From the NCBI GenBank assembly GCA_000467715.1, contig AJFK01000324.1, forward strand, positions 119,972 to 183,971: a stretch of 64,000 nucleotides of DNA. The letters are read 5' to 3'. Below the pieces are notes generated by a model. It ran no database searches. It was not told the DNA's origin and worked only from the letters and a program-made list of their open reading frames with translations. Source of the DNA: Hysterium pulicare CBS 123377. Lineage: Eukaryota; Ascomycota; Dothideomycetes; Hysteriales; Hysteriaceae. Of the stretch, positions 23,419 through 32,990 are shown piece by piece. The position numbers and the translations under genes were made by a program. The first letter of the stretch is position 1, and the number at the start of each line of letters is the position of its first letter.

Positions 23419-23967
23419 ATGTTGTGCAAACTCGGCTCAATATTGCTCCTCGTTGGCGCCACTGTGGCCCAAATCCCCGTCATAAGCCTTCCCGGGTTGC
23501 CACCAATCAGCATCGCCTTGCCCTCGCTTGGCATCAGCCTGCCTCTCGGGCCACCAGCTGCTCCCACCCGGAGCATTCTCCCAACCGGAGGACTACCTAC
23601 ACCTACGCGCAGTTTTGTCATTCCTAGCGGATTCTCTGTCCCCGCGGGACCAAGACCAACGGGCTTCTCCATGCCTTCAATGCGACCATCTGGACTCAGT
23701 GCCCGACAAGTCATTCCAACCGGAATCCTCCCTTCCTTAAGTCGGCCTGCGCCATTCGGTACGGGACTCAGCATCAGCGTCCCAAGACCGACAGGGGGAC
23801 TTCCTCCAAGGCCCACGAGCGTCCCAGTTCTTCTACCCAGTTTGGCTCTGCCCAGTTTGGCTCTGCCCAGTGTGGCTCTGCCTAGTTTGGCCCTCCCCAG
23901 TCTTAGTCTTCCTCCTCTTTTCCCTACGACTCTCGCTACCTCTGTCAGGCCTACTAGGTCCGCTTAG
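23419..23967 (+). CDS. secreted Pro/Ser/Leu-rich repeat protein
   Basis: Single exon, 182 residues. The N-terminus is a signal peptide (MLCKLGSILLLVGATVAQ), probably cleaved after VAQ. The mature part is almost devoid of charged residues and dominated by Pro, Ser, Leu, Gly and Thr, with loose repeats of LPSL/LPTG and near the end a tandem series of five-residue units (LPSLA, LPSLA, LPSVA, LPSLA, LPSLS). It has no cysteine in the mature region beyond those of the signal. It resembles low-complexity cell-wall or secreted surface proteins; no catalytic domain is visible. The opposite strand is also open across most of this interval because of the composition, but only this strand has a signal peptide. 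Role unknown. Confidence 0.7.
   Translation: MLCKLGSILLLVGATVAQIPVISLPGLPPISIALPSLGISLPLGPPAAPTRSILPTGGLPTPTRSFVIPSGFSVPAGPRPTGFSMPSMRPSGLSARQVIPTGILPSLSRPAPFGTGLSISVPRPTGGLPPRPTSVPVLLPSLALPSLALPSVALPSLALPSLSLPPLFPTTLATSVRPTRSA
23836..23910 (+). repeat. 15-bp coding tandem repeat, five units
   Basis: Five consecutive 15-bp units, the first two identical (CCCAGTTTGGCTCTG at 23836 and 23851), the third with one change, the last two more diverged. Each encodes one PSLAL unit of the secreted protein, so unit number can change without altering the frame. Confidence 0.85.
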
Positions 23968-24387
23968 AGGCTGAGCTGTCCAACGAGTGTGGGCTAAAAG
24001 CGCTCTGTGAAAGTGATGGAATTCCATCGATGGCTTGGCGGAAAGGCAATCAGTGATGGGTTCGAAACAGAATGGAAGATACGGAATATTTCAGATCAGG
24101 TCGGAGTTTCTAGAACTTCTGGTAAGAGGGGGATTCTGGGAGGCTTGATTTATGGATGGTATATTGGCATAAATGCCCGCACTCATTCAATTCTTAGTCA
24201 TTCGCTTCCGTTATAGGATTTACATACGAAAATCGACTCTTTTGTACTTCGATGATCAAGAATTTACAACAAAAATAACGATAAGTGAGAAATATGACTT
24301 ACACTAAAAGAACTTAGACGCACGATAACTTTTGCCAGCTCCATGTCCCGGTAGATCGGTCTATAGCCAATTGGTAAGAACTGTCGT

Positions 24388-26377
24388 TCACGTCGATCTC
24401 CCCTTAATAATATCCGCGGCTTTTTCGGCCACCGCATACATAGTAGCCTGTAAATGAGCAGCCGGTATCATTGGTAGAATAGACGCATCTACAATAGAGA
24501 GCTTTCGAACCCCATGAACCAAAAGATCCGGGCCGATACACCCACCGAGTGTTTCCGGCATCATCGCGCAACTGCAGCTCGGGTGTGCGTAGCTCGGCTG
24601 TACAACTCCACCGGCATTCAGTCCTTGGAGAATCTCCTCATCGGTTTGATACTGCGGTCCTGGTGCTGTCTCGACCGGTGAATAGAAAGCCAGCGCTGGT
24701 TTGCTCCAATGCTCACGGTTCCAGCGGACGAGTTGGACCATGATGGCGGCATCTACTGGGTTCATGAAGGTGTTGTATTGGACTATTGGCTCTGCTCGCG
24801 GATTCGTAGGGTCAAGAGTGATCGTCCCGCGAGAGAGAGGTTTGTTCAATGCTGCGGTGGAATGACCCCACGGCTGGATGGGATATTCGCCAACAGCAGC
24901 GTCGCCAAGGTTTGTATTGTCCCCAGAAAACTCCTGTATTAAGATTTCACGTTGAGCTTGGAACCCTCTGAGCAGTGCCGGATCATGGTACATGTCGGGA
25001 AGGTATTCACTGGCATTTTGGGCGCGGACCATCTCAACAACCTTGCTTTGAAATGAGGACGAAGAGAACTGCTTCAATGTTAAGAATGCTGCAGCATTGC
25101 CTCGTCCGTAGGTATATGGGCCAGTGCGGTTCTCCATGTATTCTCTGTAAGCAGAGGCGTTGAAGCTGGCGTTGTTGGCTATCAGGTCTGGATTTGGATA
25201 AGCCTGGTTTGACAGATTGAAAACCATGTATGCAGGGACGTGATCTTGAAAATTGGCTCCGACGCCTGGCATATCTTTCTTGACCTAAAGATCGATATCA
25301 GAATTCATTGGCGTCCGCCAAAAGCTAAAGTGGTTAAAGGAATCTTCGTACTTCAATTCCAGCGGCCTCGAGGACTTTTTGAGGCCCAATCCCACTTAAC
25401 TGCAATAATTGGGGTGTAAGAACTGCGCCAGCAGCAAGTATGACCTCATTCGAAGCGTACACTTTAGCGGTCGTATTGTCAGATCGAGAAATCATTCGCA
25501 CACCTGAGGCAGAGAGGTTGAGGTGTTCTTGCTCACGGAAAAGGATTTTGGTCACAGTATGACCAGTAAGTAGATGTAGATTCGGGCGCGTAGCAACCGG
25601 ATCATAGTAAGTAATACGAGCGTGTGACCTAGTCGCAGTATGGTTTTCAATACTGCTGGGAGTCCAGAATGCGCCAATTGGATCAGCAAAGCCTTCTTGA
25701 GGCATTGGGACGTCTTCCGCTTTCCAGGAATCGAAAATTCTTTTCATATCAGGATATTGAAAGCTTGGGATGCTGACTTGCACAGCCCCATTATCATATG
25801 CTGACAAATGCCAAGTAATACCAAATGCCTCTGCTGTTGTGGGCGAAGGGGATGTGAATTTAGTGGCTTTATGGAAGTAAGCTTGTAACCCCTTCCAGCC
25901 CCATCCTTCGTTGCCGAGCAGCTCCCAAGCATCATAATCGGCATTAGACCCTCGGTCGAACTGCATGCCATTGACGACAGACCCTCCGCCTACGACAGAG
26001 CCTACGTGGACTGCGAAACTCACATTGCCGTAATTCGTTACGGGTGCGGAATTAATATCATACATATCAGCCGTGTTGAGGAAGTTGGCGAAGTATGGAA
26101 TGCTTGTTGCCGGACCATTGTCGATATAGCCGTGCTCAATGACGAGTACGGTGCCTAAGATCCACATTAGTTGCGGGAACAAGGTTTGGGAGAGGTTGTA
26201 GAAGACATATTTACTTCTGTTATTTTCGCTCAAACGATTTGCAACCACCAGTCCCGTAAGGCCACCACCGACAACTATGTAATTGTACTTGCTTCCATCC
26301 GGAATGCCACTTGCCGGGAGAGAACTGACGAAGGAGATGAGGATGCTCAGTAGCTGGAAAGCTGAAAGCAGGGACGT
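24388..26377 (-). CDS. GMC oxidoreductase (secreted, start codon unresolved)
   Basis: Three well-supported exons, complement(join(24388..25284,25352..26154,26215..26377)), about 620 residues; introns 60 and 67 bp. FAD-binding signature YIVVGGGLTGLVVANRLS is followed by STVLVIEHG. GMC signatures include GSVVGGGSVVNGMQFDRGS and the second motif in EVILAAGAVLTPQLLQLSGIG. The C-terminal catalytic region SYAHPSCSCAMMP and VDASILPMIPAAHLQATMYAVAE is present with its His residues. Family members oxidise alcohols or sugars (glucose oxidase, aryl-alcohol oxidase and relatives). The N-terminus just before the FAD motif looks like a signal peptide (LLSAFQLLSILISFVSSLPA) but begins at ACG (26377), not ATG, and no in-frame ATG exists upstream in the same exon. 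An upstream exon (26482..26523, MMDPEAWLRHSSPT) spliced at 26401 would give an ATG but spoil the signal. Substrate unknown. Confidence 0.85.
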
Positions 26378-26523
26378 TCGAAAGAAGAATTCAATGCCAT
26401 CCTGTAGAACTTGAGGAAAGCTGAGAACGAGGAAATATCAGGTAAAACAAAAGGCGATGCCAATACTTAAACAAACCCTACGGTAGGGCTGCTATGCCGC
26501 AGCCATGCCTCTGGATCCATCAT

Positions 26524-27361
26524 CCCCACTCCCGCGGTGCCCTCAAGACACTTCATCCAGCAAATAGGGCCTTTTCATTCCTGTCGTGTTACTATCATGA
26601 CCATATTTATGGAAGGATTCTACGGGCACATCTTACTGAACGGTGAACGAGAAAGATGCTGCAAGAGGGGTTGCCAAGCCACCATCCCAATTCGATGCTG
26701 GGGCTTATTTTAGCGCAAATTGTTCCCGCAAGCCGTCCCGTCTCAACTTTGTTTTCACCTCTCCCACGCAACATCTTCCATCAATCTTCTATGTGGGTTC
26801 TGTGAAACCCACTGAAGATGAGTACCAGGTATACTGGACAGATCTATAGTCAGCACCCTCTACAGAGACCCAGCTTTTCTGCGGCCACACTTGCGGGCCT
26901 CTTCGCAACTGCAGGAAGGACAGCAGACATGGGTTCCGAGCAGCGAATCGGGCCCAAATGGCCCGAACAAGATGTATTTAATCCTGGAGAGTAAGTTCTC
27001 TCCACAGCGAGATGCATAACAATGCATGAGGCTGTTCCATTTGGCAGACTCATTCGTTGGTCCAACTTTGCTTTTGTTCGGGCATCCGTTGATGCGGGAT
27101 CCATTCCGCTCGACGCAGAATAAAGAGGAAGAAGTATTCCGATGCAGTTTTTGCTCAGTGTGACCTGATTTGTGAGCCTCCTTGCGTCCTGGGGTATAGT
27201 TCTGTGCCTCGATCCCGTCAACTTTGCGCATCCGATAGAAATACTGTGCAGTTAGATTTCTGGACTAACTGATCTCATGGGAGCTATCAATGCATAAATC
27301 AATTTTGCAATCGTTCAAGAATCGGCGGTAGTTGATCACGATACCACTACTCGCAATCCGA
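26524..27361. other. intergenic region
   Basis: Upstream flank of the GMC gene and unassigned sequence. Two overlapping minus-strand frames of 123 codons (26850-27231) lack a family match; one is Cys-rich at its end. No gene supported. Confidence 0.35.
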
Positions 27362-27432
27362 CCCTTCACAATGCTTCCCTTCACAATGCTTCCCTTCACA
27401 ATGCTTCCCGTCACAATGCTTCCCGTCACGAC
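27362..27432. repeat. 15-bp minisatellite, about 4.7 copies
   Basis: CCCTTCACAATGCTT is repeated exactly three times from 27362, then twice with CCCG in place of CCCT, the last copy partial. A further AACCCTTCACGGCATTC (about 27457) and AACCCTTCACAGCATTC (about 27575) are diverged relatives, so the array belongs to a larger, older duplication. Confidence 0.9.
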
Positions 27433-27448
27433 ATCCAAACACGACTAA

Positions 27449-28474
27449 TTGCTAAACCCTTCACGGCATTCGGAAAGTTTACTGGTTGTCGCCGTACCAC
27501 GTCATCCACTTCTGCTTACGGTCAACGACGGAGCCGAATCAGATGCAGATCGCGGTACTGCTACTCACAATCCAACCCTTCACAGCATTCAGAAGCATAC
27601 CGGTCATCGCAGTACCTCACCATCCGTCCCTGATTATGCGATTGATGATGGATCCGGAATCGAATCTGATGCATACTCGCAAAATATACTGACTGTGAGG
27701 AAGCATCCCGCTAAGCTTGCGAAATTCTCTGCTAGAGTTGACTTGGTCTTTCCTGAAGACGCATCACTTCCTCCCTTGATTCCTCTTGGGAAGCTCACAG
27801 GTTTTGGACCACTGACGGATGACCATATGGTACACCTCTTTTGCTTGATCTGCTCCTTCCCTGAGGTCCGCCGCTGGAATATCTCGTACGCCTTCAGCAT
27901 GTTGCGTGTGGCGAATCCAACCTTATTACCCTGGAAGCTCGAAGGCGGTCCAAAAGGCGATGGATTTGCAGAAAAGGGATGTATCCTCCTGGCAGGCTTG
28001 GAGGACAAAATCCATGAGAAGACCGCTCGGAAATTCAGCTTCCAATGACGATGCTACAGTGATCACCACGAGCATGAGATACAGAAAACAGCGAAGTTGA
28101 TGGAGAACTGGCTGATACTCCTAGGCATCAATCGAATGTCACTGTTTGACTTTATCACACTTCTTTGGACAGGATTCCGAGCTCACCATGAGAATCAACA
28201 AACGTATCCCCGCCTTGTCATCCCAAAGAATGAGTATATGGAGTTACTTCCATTTGCGGCAATAGGGGTTGTCTTAACCCACCTCTTCTCGTCATCTAAG
28301 AGAACCGGATTGCGGGTTCTACATCGAAGTTGTAGTGTATGAAAGCGGTCACTGTTTCTGCGGCCGGTTACCGAAGTGCCTGCCCCGTCTGAAAATCAAG
28401 ATCCAGAACATGCTGTTTCAACAAAAGCTACCGGGGTTGAAGCAGATGGATCTGGCGCTACGCTCATATCCTAA
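27449..28474 (+). pseudogene. unknown gene broken by two in-frame TGA codons
   Basis: One reading frame stays protein-like for about 341 codons but contains TGA at 28046 and 28340; it ends at TAA 28472. Before the first stop it reads HPAKLAKFSARVDLVFPEDA, IPLGKLTGFGPLTDDHMVHL and WNISYAFSMLRVANPT; after it TAKLMENWLILLGINRMSL and FAAIGVVLTHLFSS; after the second VTEVPAPSENQDPEHAVS. No ATG start is visible in frame; the frame begins after a TAA near 27443, close to the minisatellite. No family was recognised. Both stops could come from CGA to TGA transitions. Splicing out both stops was looked for and no fitting intron was found, so a pseudogene is the best call. Confidence 0.5.
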
Positions 28475-28904
28475 TGCCAGGTTGTGGGTTTGTCCTTACA
28501 TTTTCAGCTGGATATCGGGATGCTATTTCTACTTGAAGGCATGTCCTTGATAATATACTATCTCATAAGTGTATCCAAAGTTCGAATTATCTGGAGGCGT
28601 TTATGGAAGATGGTGATCCATGGAATGGCGTTCAAGGAGATTATTTATGGGGTTATGATATGAGACTGATTCATAGGCGCTTGCTGTTTCAGAAATAACT
28701 GTTGGGAGATAATCTACGGCAGAACTGTGACCCCATGGAGCTTTGATGCATCTTCCATCTGAGTTACGCGAAACGCGCTCTAGTAAGGTGTCACCCGTAT
28801 CCCTTGAACAATTCGCCTCGCCGCCAGGATACAAATCCAGTTCACCAGTTTGAGAGCAAGCCAGCGTCTGCCACTATCTGATATACTCCTTTGGACACCT
28901 CGGT

Positions 28905-29840
28905 TCAAATCCAGCGCTCAAGCTCCTCAGGCAGAGGGGTTTCCTGCAGGATAGGAACTGCAGCCTCCAACTCCTCCATATCCCAGTGTAGCTCTTTTGC
29001 ATCCTTCATCGAATAGACGTTAACCCAAGTCCCGAAGATAATATCCTCAGTATTAGGACGCATTGCAAAAATGTTGGTAGAAACGTTCCTCTGGCTGTAT
29101 ACTTTCTGCCTCAGGGGAAGCCCTAGGATATCTTTAGGTACATCGATCAATGCTCCCTTTCGTTTTCCTTCGCGCTGGAGAGAGAGGGCTTGGTCGGTGA
29201 AGTTCGAGTAACGGCCTTCTGCGGTGCGGATGGTCTGGATGTTGGGGAGCATCGATGCCAGAGCTTCGACAACTTCAAAAGCTGTGTTTGTACAGCGACG
29301 GAACGTCTTGAGCATGTAGGTATTAAGCACAACGTCGAGGTGCTGAACGCGGCCGAGTAGAGTGGGCAGATCGCCAGGGTTCCAACTGGGCTGCGTGAAT
29401 AGGTCATTTAGGTTTAGGCCATGTTCCTCGTGAAATGCCTTGATCTCCATATAAGGTATATCAATCTTCCAAGTTGGAGTATCAGGTTTGTACTCTATGA
29501 CGGCCTTCAGATTGGGGTATGCGACCATCTTGTACTCGTTGTAGAGTTGGCGACTGACGAGGAACATGTTCTGACAAGGGCCGTAGGGAAAGCGGATCAA
29601 GATGTTGTGTTTCTTCATCGTGTGAATCCATCTGATCTGTATTTCGCGCTTGAATACTAGTTCCAGGTATACGTAAATATAGATGCGATCTCGCAGTTCT
29701 CGGGGAATGCCGAGTAGACTGGGAGAAGGCTTGTTTGCGGCCAACTGAAGGAACCACTCAGGAGTTCCCAGATCGGGGTAGGTCATAGTTGTTGCAGATA
29801 ATACGTCTGGCTTATCTGTTTTGCCTGGTGAATCTTCCAT
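28905..29840 (-). CDS. 2EXR-family protein
   Basis: Intronless, 311 residues from ATG 29840. The family hallmark SLLGIPRELRDRIYIYVYLE lies at about residues 41-60, followed by the second family block FLVSRQLYNEYKMVAYPNLK (helix plus NEY). The third block is a strand pattern LGRVQHLDVVLNTYML and the C-terminal block ILGLPLRQKVYSQ ahead of VNVYSMKDAKELHWDMEE. 2EXR proteins are a fungal family of unknown function, greatly expanded in some genomes; the LP.ELRD.IY helix resembles an F-box but ubiquitin-ligase function is not shown. This is the left-most member of the array and is transcribed away from the next member, with a 336-bp shared upstream region. Confidence 0.8.
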   Translation of the reverse strand: MEDSPGKTDKPDVLSATTMTYPDLGTPEWFLQLAANKPSPSLLGIPRELRDRIYIYVYLELVFKREIQIRWIHTMKKHNILIRFPYGPCQNMFLVSRQLYNEYKMVAYPNLKAVIEYKPDTPTWKIDIPYMEIKAFHEEHGLNLNDLFTQPSWNPGDLPTLLGRVQHLDVVLNTYMLKTFRRCTNTAFEVVEALASMLPNIQTIRTAEGRYSNFTDQALSLQREGKRKGALIDVPKDILGLPLRQKVYSQRNVSTNIFAMRPNTEDIIFGTWVNVYSMKDAKELHWDMEELEAAVPILQETPLPEELERWI

Positions 29841-30176
29841 CGTGGTAATAATCTTCGGCGTACCTGATTGCTATAGTTAGCAAGGAAGGCTTTAAGCTAT
29901 GTAAGTGGACTCACTGAGCTAGCAAGGGGCCCCCGAGGCGCAGAATAGTAGAAAATTGAATGTGTTAAGGTTCAAAGACCCTCGAGGGACGAGAACTGGT
30001 CGAGATATCGCGAAAGCACGTGCCGTAAAGTCGGTGACGGAGGAGACGCTAGATCGCGACCGCACTGAAAGTCGTCTCGCCAACGAACAACGAGGTCAAC
30101 ACAGAACAATCTTCATTGCGCAATACATTGGTACATCGATCACCTTATCAGTATATCAGCTCCCTCTCAATGACCC
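29841..30176. promoter_or_regulatory. divergent intergenic region between two 2EXR genes
   Basis: These 336 bp separate start codons at 29840 (minus) and 30177 (plus), so both promoters are here. No named regulatory site was recognised. Confidence 0.35.
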
Positions 30177-31061
30177 ATGGCGGACAAGGTACCAGCGGCC
30201 TCCTTTTTAGGAATCCCACGAGAATTGCGCGACAACATCTACTCGTATGCCAAACAAGACCGACCACACTTTCGACCTCCACGTACTTTATGGTTTCTGC
30301 AGGCACTGAACATACACTTCGAAGACGCGCCCATCAGTGCAATCTACCTCTTGAATCACCAAATACACCAGGAGTACCACGGGATTGCACTCAAGTGCTT
30401 GAGAGCAGTCATCGGCTTCTTCGGGCTTCCATCATTATTTGTCTTCCATGGCCCATGGCACTTATCCAACCAAAGTAATGTCTTCCGCCGTCTTCTGTCG
30501 CAGACTAAATATCTCGAAATTGTCATCAACCTGGGGCCTTTACCCGGAACTCTTATGACAGTAACACTCTCTACTCCACTCCTCAACCAGTTTTGTCCCA
30601 TGATGCCGGAGTTACAATGCATAAGGATCGCCATGGGAGTTCCAGCTGGTACTGTTGAAGAAAACATACTTTACCTACCACCTGGCAAGCCCTTCCCTAA
30701 CAATTTTCCCGCTATGCTACCGAGCAGCTTCTGCGGTTTTCCAATTCAGCAGATGCAGCAGAGCTTAAGGGCACACCGAAAGGAAATGGATCCAGAATTC
30801 CCCCCGAAGCATATGCTATTCGTGACGACAGTGTACCTGTATGCGCGCAATGATGTGAGAGGGCTGGCGTCACTAAAATGGAGTCGGCAGGAGGCAGAGG
30901 AGAAAATACCATGGAGGGGTTCGGTTGCAGGGCGTCTCTGGAATGGAGAGTATGATGACGAGGTCTTGCGGCCTTTGGTGGCTCTGAATAGAAGTAGTTA
31001 CGTGGGAAGCTTAATGAATCCCTCGTGGACTGGGGTGGCTTCTTTGACTTCTTTTCTGTGA
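30177..31061 (+). CDS. 2EXR-family protein
   Basis: Intronless, 294 residues. The hallmark SFLGIPRELRDNIYSYAKQD starts at about residue 9, so the N-terminal tail is short. The second block is AIYLLNHQIHQEYHGIALKC, the middle block LLSQTKYLEIVINLGPLPG, then FCGFPIQQMQQSLRAHRKEM and a final strand FVTTVYLYARNDVRGLASLKW. These match block by block the protein at 34878-35759 (LTNRQLNVEYSES, LIGFPVKQKQRCLR, VTVVVMYASNEVGGLRNLVW), so the two are clear paralogues. The conserved final strand and Trp suggest a complete protein. Function unknown. Confidence 0.8.
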   Translation: MADKVPAASFLGIPRELRDNIYSYAKQDRPHFRPPRTLWFLQALNIHFEDAPISAIYLLNHQIHQEYHGIALKCLRAVIGFFGLPSLFVFHGPWHLSNQSNVFRRLLSQTKYLEIVINLGPLPGTLMTVTLSTPLLNQFCPMMPELQCIRIAMGVPAGTVEENILYLPPGKPFPNNFPAMLPSSFCGFPIQQMQQSLRAHRKEMDPEFPPKHMLFVTTVYLYARNDVRGLASLKWSRQEAEEKIPWRGSVAGRLWNGEYDDEVLRPLVALNRSSYVGSLMNPSWTGVASLTSFL

Positions 31062-32754
31062 ATTCGCGAGATGGCATAAGCATATATATACTTATATGAT
31101 AGCCCTCAGGGTAACGAACTGGATTTTTGCCTGTTCCCAGAGCCTAATCGCTTCGTGCACTTGGCAGTCAGCTTAGTTGGGGGCATAAGCAATAACTCGG
31201 TGTAAACAAGCTTGCAGGATCGCCGCTTGGGTTGTTCAGCCGCCCTGAGTTGATCAGCTAGTTTTGGGGACCCCCGTGCGGCTTTGGTCACCCCCGGGGC
31301 AGCTTTGAGCTTCACAAACAGCCCCACTGACTCTTTGAGGCCATTCACATTCCTACATCAACAACATTGTGAACCAACGTAAGCAACATACAAATTGGGG
31401 TACTACTTACCAACAAGCTTTTCAGTAGGTTAAGAATCGCGTAGCATTTCGCACACCCACCGCCTCCCTATCTCATGAAGGACCCACTAGAGCAGTCGTT
31501 TTAACTTGCTCGGAACTCCATTCTGCACCAAGCCAGCTCTTTAATTCTGAATCCGAAGCATACTGCAATACTCGTGGCAGTGTACGCAGACGTTGTACAC
31601 CTATCGCGAGCGAATGTAAGTCCTGCCAGCCAGTCCATTGTGATCGAGCCACCCCCTACCGGCAACAATAGAACGTTTGGCAAAGCTACCGTTCCTTACA
31701 ATCCGTCTCCGGGCACACAACTTGACCATTCGTTCGCGTCCTTTCAAAAGGGGCTTGGCTACAAGAGCTATACGCATCGCAACCCAGCGTTTCAGATGGC
31801 GTTAGAGAAGAATACAAGGAACTATGCGATCAGACAACAACCCCTTGCTCTCCTCTGCATCTTTAGGAGATGGCGAGTATGCGACCTACGCGCGACGGCG
31901 ACCTACTTGCGACAGCGACCAGAATATTCAGATTGCATGGGCAGAAACTAGTTGCAAGCCCTTGGAGGAACGTGGAGTCCCCTAGTTGATTGGCTCCGCT
32001 GCATGAACATCGAGTTACTGTATACGTACTCCTCAATTGGCTCGCAAAGCCGGAAGCTTCATACAGCTAGCACTCGGTCGTGGAAAAGATTGACTATTGT
32101 TAATGCTTCCGTAGCCTCCTGTGGTAACATGTTTTGAGCTGAAAGTTGCAAAGAAATGGCTTTTCACCCATAGCTGATACGGTTTTAGTGTTTCCAGACC
32201 ATCTTCAAGTCCATTATGGACCGTTACTCAAGATCGCCATGTCTCTCGATCTCCGCATACGATACCAATAATTCGGATTCTCAAGGATATTTGACCAGTT
32301 TTCCAAAAGCGCGTTCCGAGATTTCGTGATAATTAGAGCATGCACGATGCATATTTGAGGCTGGAATTCGGTGTCCCCAGGACTGCTATGATCTGGATTG
32401 TTACTCGACTGACATTCAAAAGCGGATGGCGCAGATACGGCGTATACAAGAACATTAAGACAGTTCGGCCTCGGAGTGTTGAGCCCTATCATCATTCGAC
32501 TGGGAACAAAAACTGAGATTCAATCGAAAGGGAAATAATGAAGATGATGGACACGGCGCAACAAGCAACAAGGTTACACATAAGCCATAGGAGACCGAGC
32601 ACCAGCTGAAGACCAACAACTGGCCTGCTTGAAGGTAAGACACATAAAGGAAATTCAGTTGTCGCATTCCGCATGGATCCAAATGGGAGTTGATCGAAGA
32701 GGGAAGATGAAGGAATGACCAAAAGAAAGCCGCATGAGAATCAAAGAAATATCG
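31062..32754. other. intergenic region, no supported gene
   Basis: Open segments occur at 31106-31348 (minus, Lys/Arg-rich) and 31574-31951 (plus, 125 codons) but lack ATG context, splice partners or family resemblance. A pair of minus-strand frames at 32214-32722 is hydrophobic in part (GLCVTLLLVAPCPSSSLFPF) and likewise unassigned. Confidence 0.35.
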
Positions 32755-32990
32755 ATCGTTACATCATGCAATGAACTCAACCGTCAACGAGTGCTTGAAT
32801 TATGATCATAGCGTTTACGCGTGGCCGAGCTTCACCAAACTCTTCTTTAAGACGACGAATATTGGGCATACTTGAAGGCAATAGACAAGAAATGGGAAAA
32901 ATGGTGTCATATTCCGCATAATGAGGCTTTGTAGAAAGCTTCAATGCGGTGCCGACAGTAATAACGGAAGAAACGACGAAGATTGAACTT
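32755..32990 (-). pseudogene. relic of a 2EXR gene 3' end
   Basis: Read on the minus strand this contains MPN, ATTCG and then AAGAAGAGTTTGGTGAAGCT followed by CACGCGTAA, matching the end of the pseudogene at 36091 (MPNLSTIRLG, KKSLIELNHA, stop). Similarity continues beyond the stop to TGATGTAACG. Upstream of this the frame is lost. It is a short, decayed copy of the same locus. Confidence 0.6.

Noticed and set aside
23833-24027. Minus-strand open frame with GQSQTG repeats
   Set aside because: It is the antisense of the 15-bp coding repeat of the secreted protein, which has a signal peptide and a proper ATG on the plus strand.
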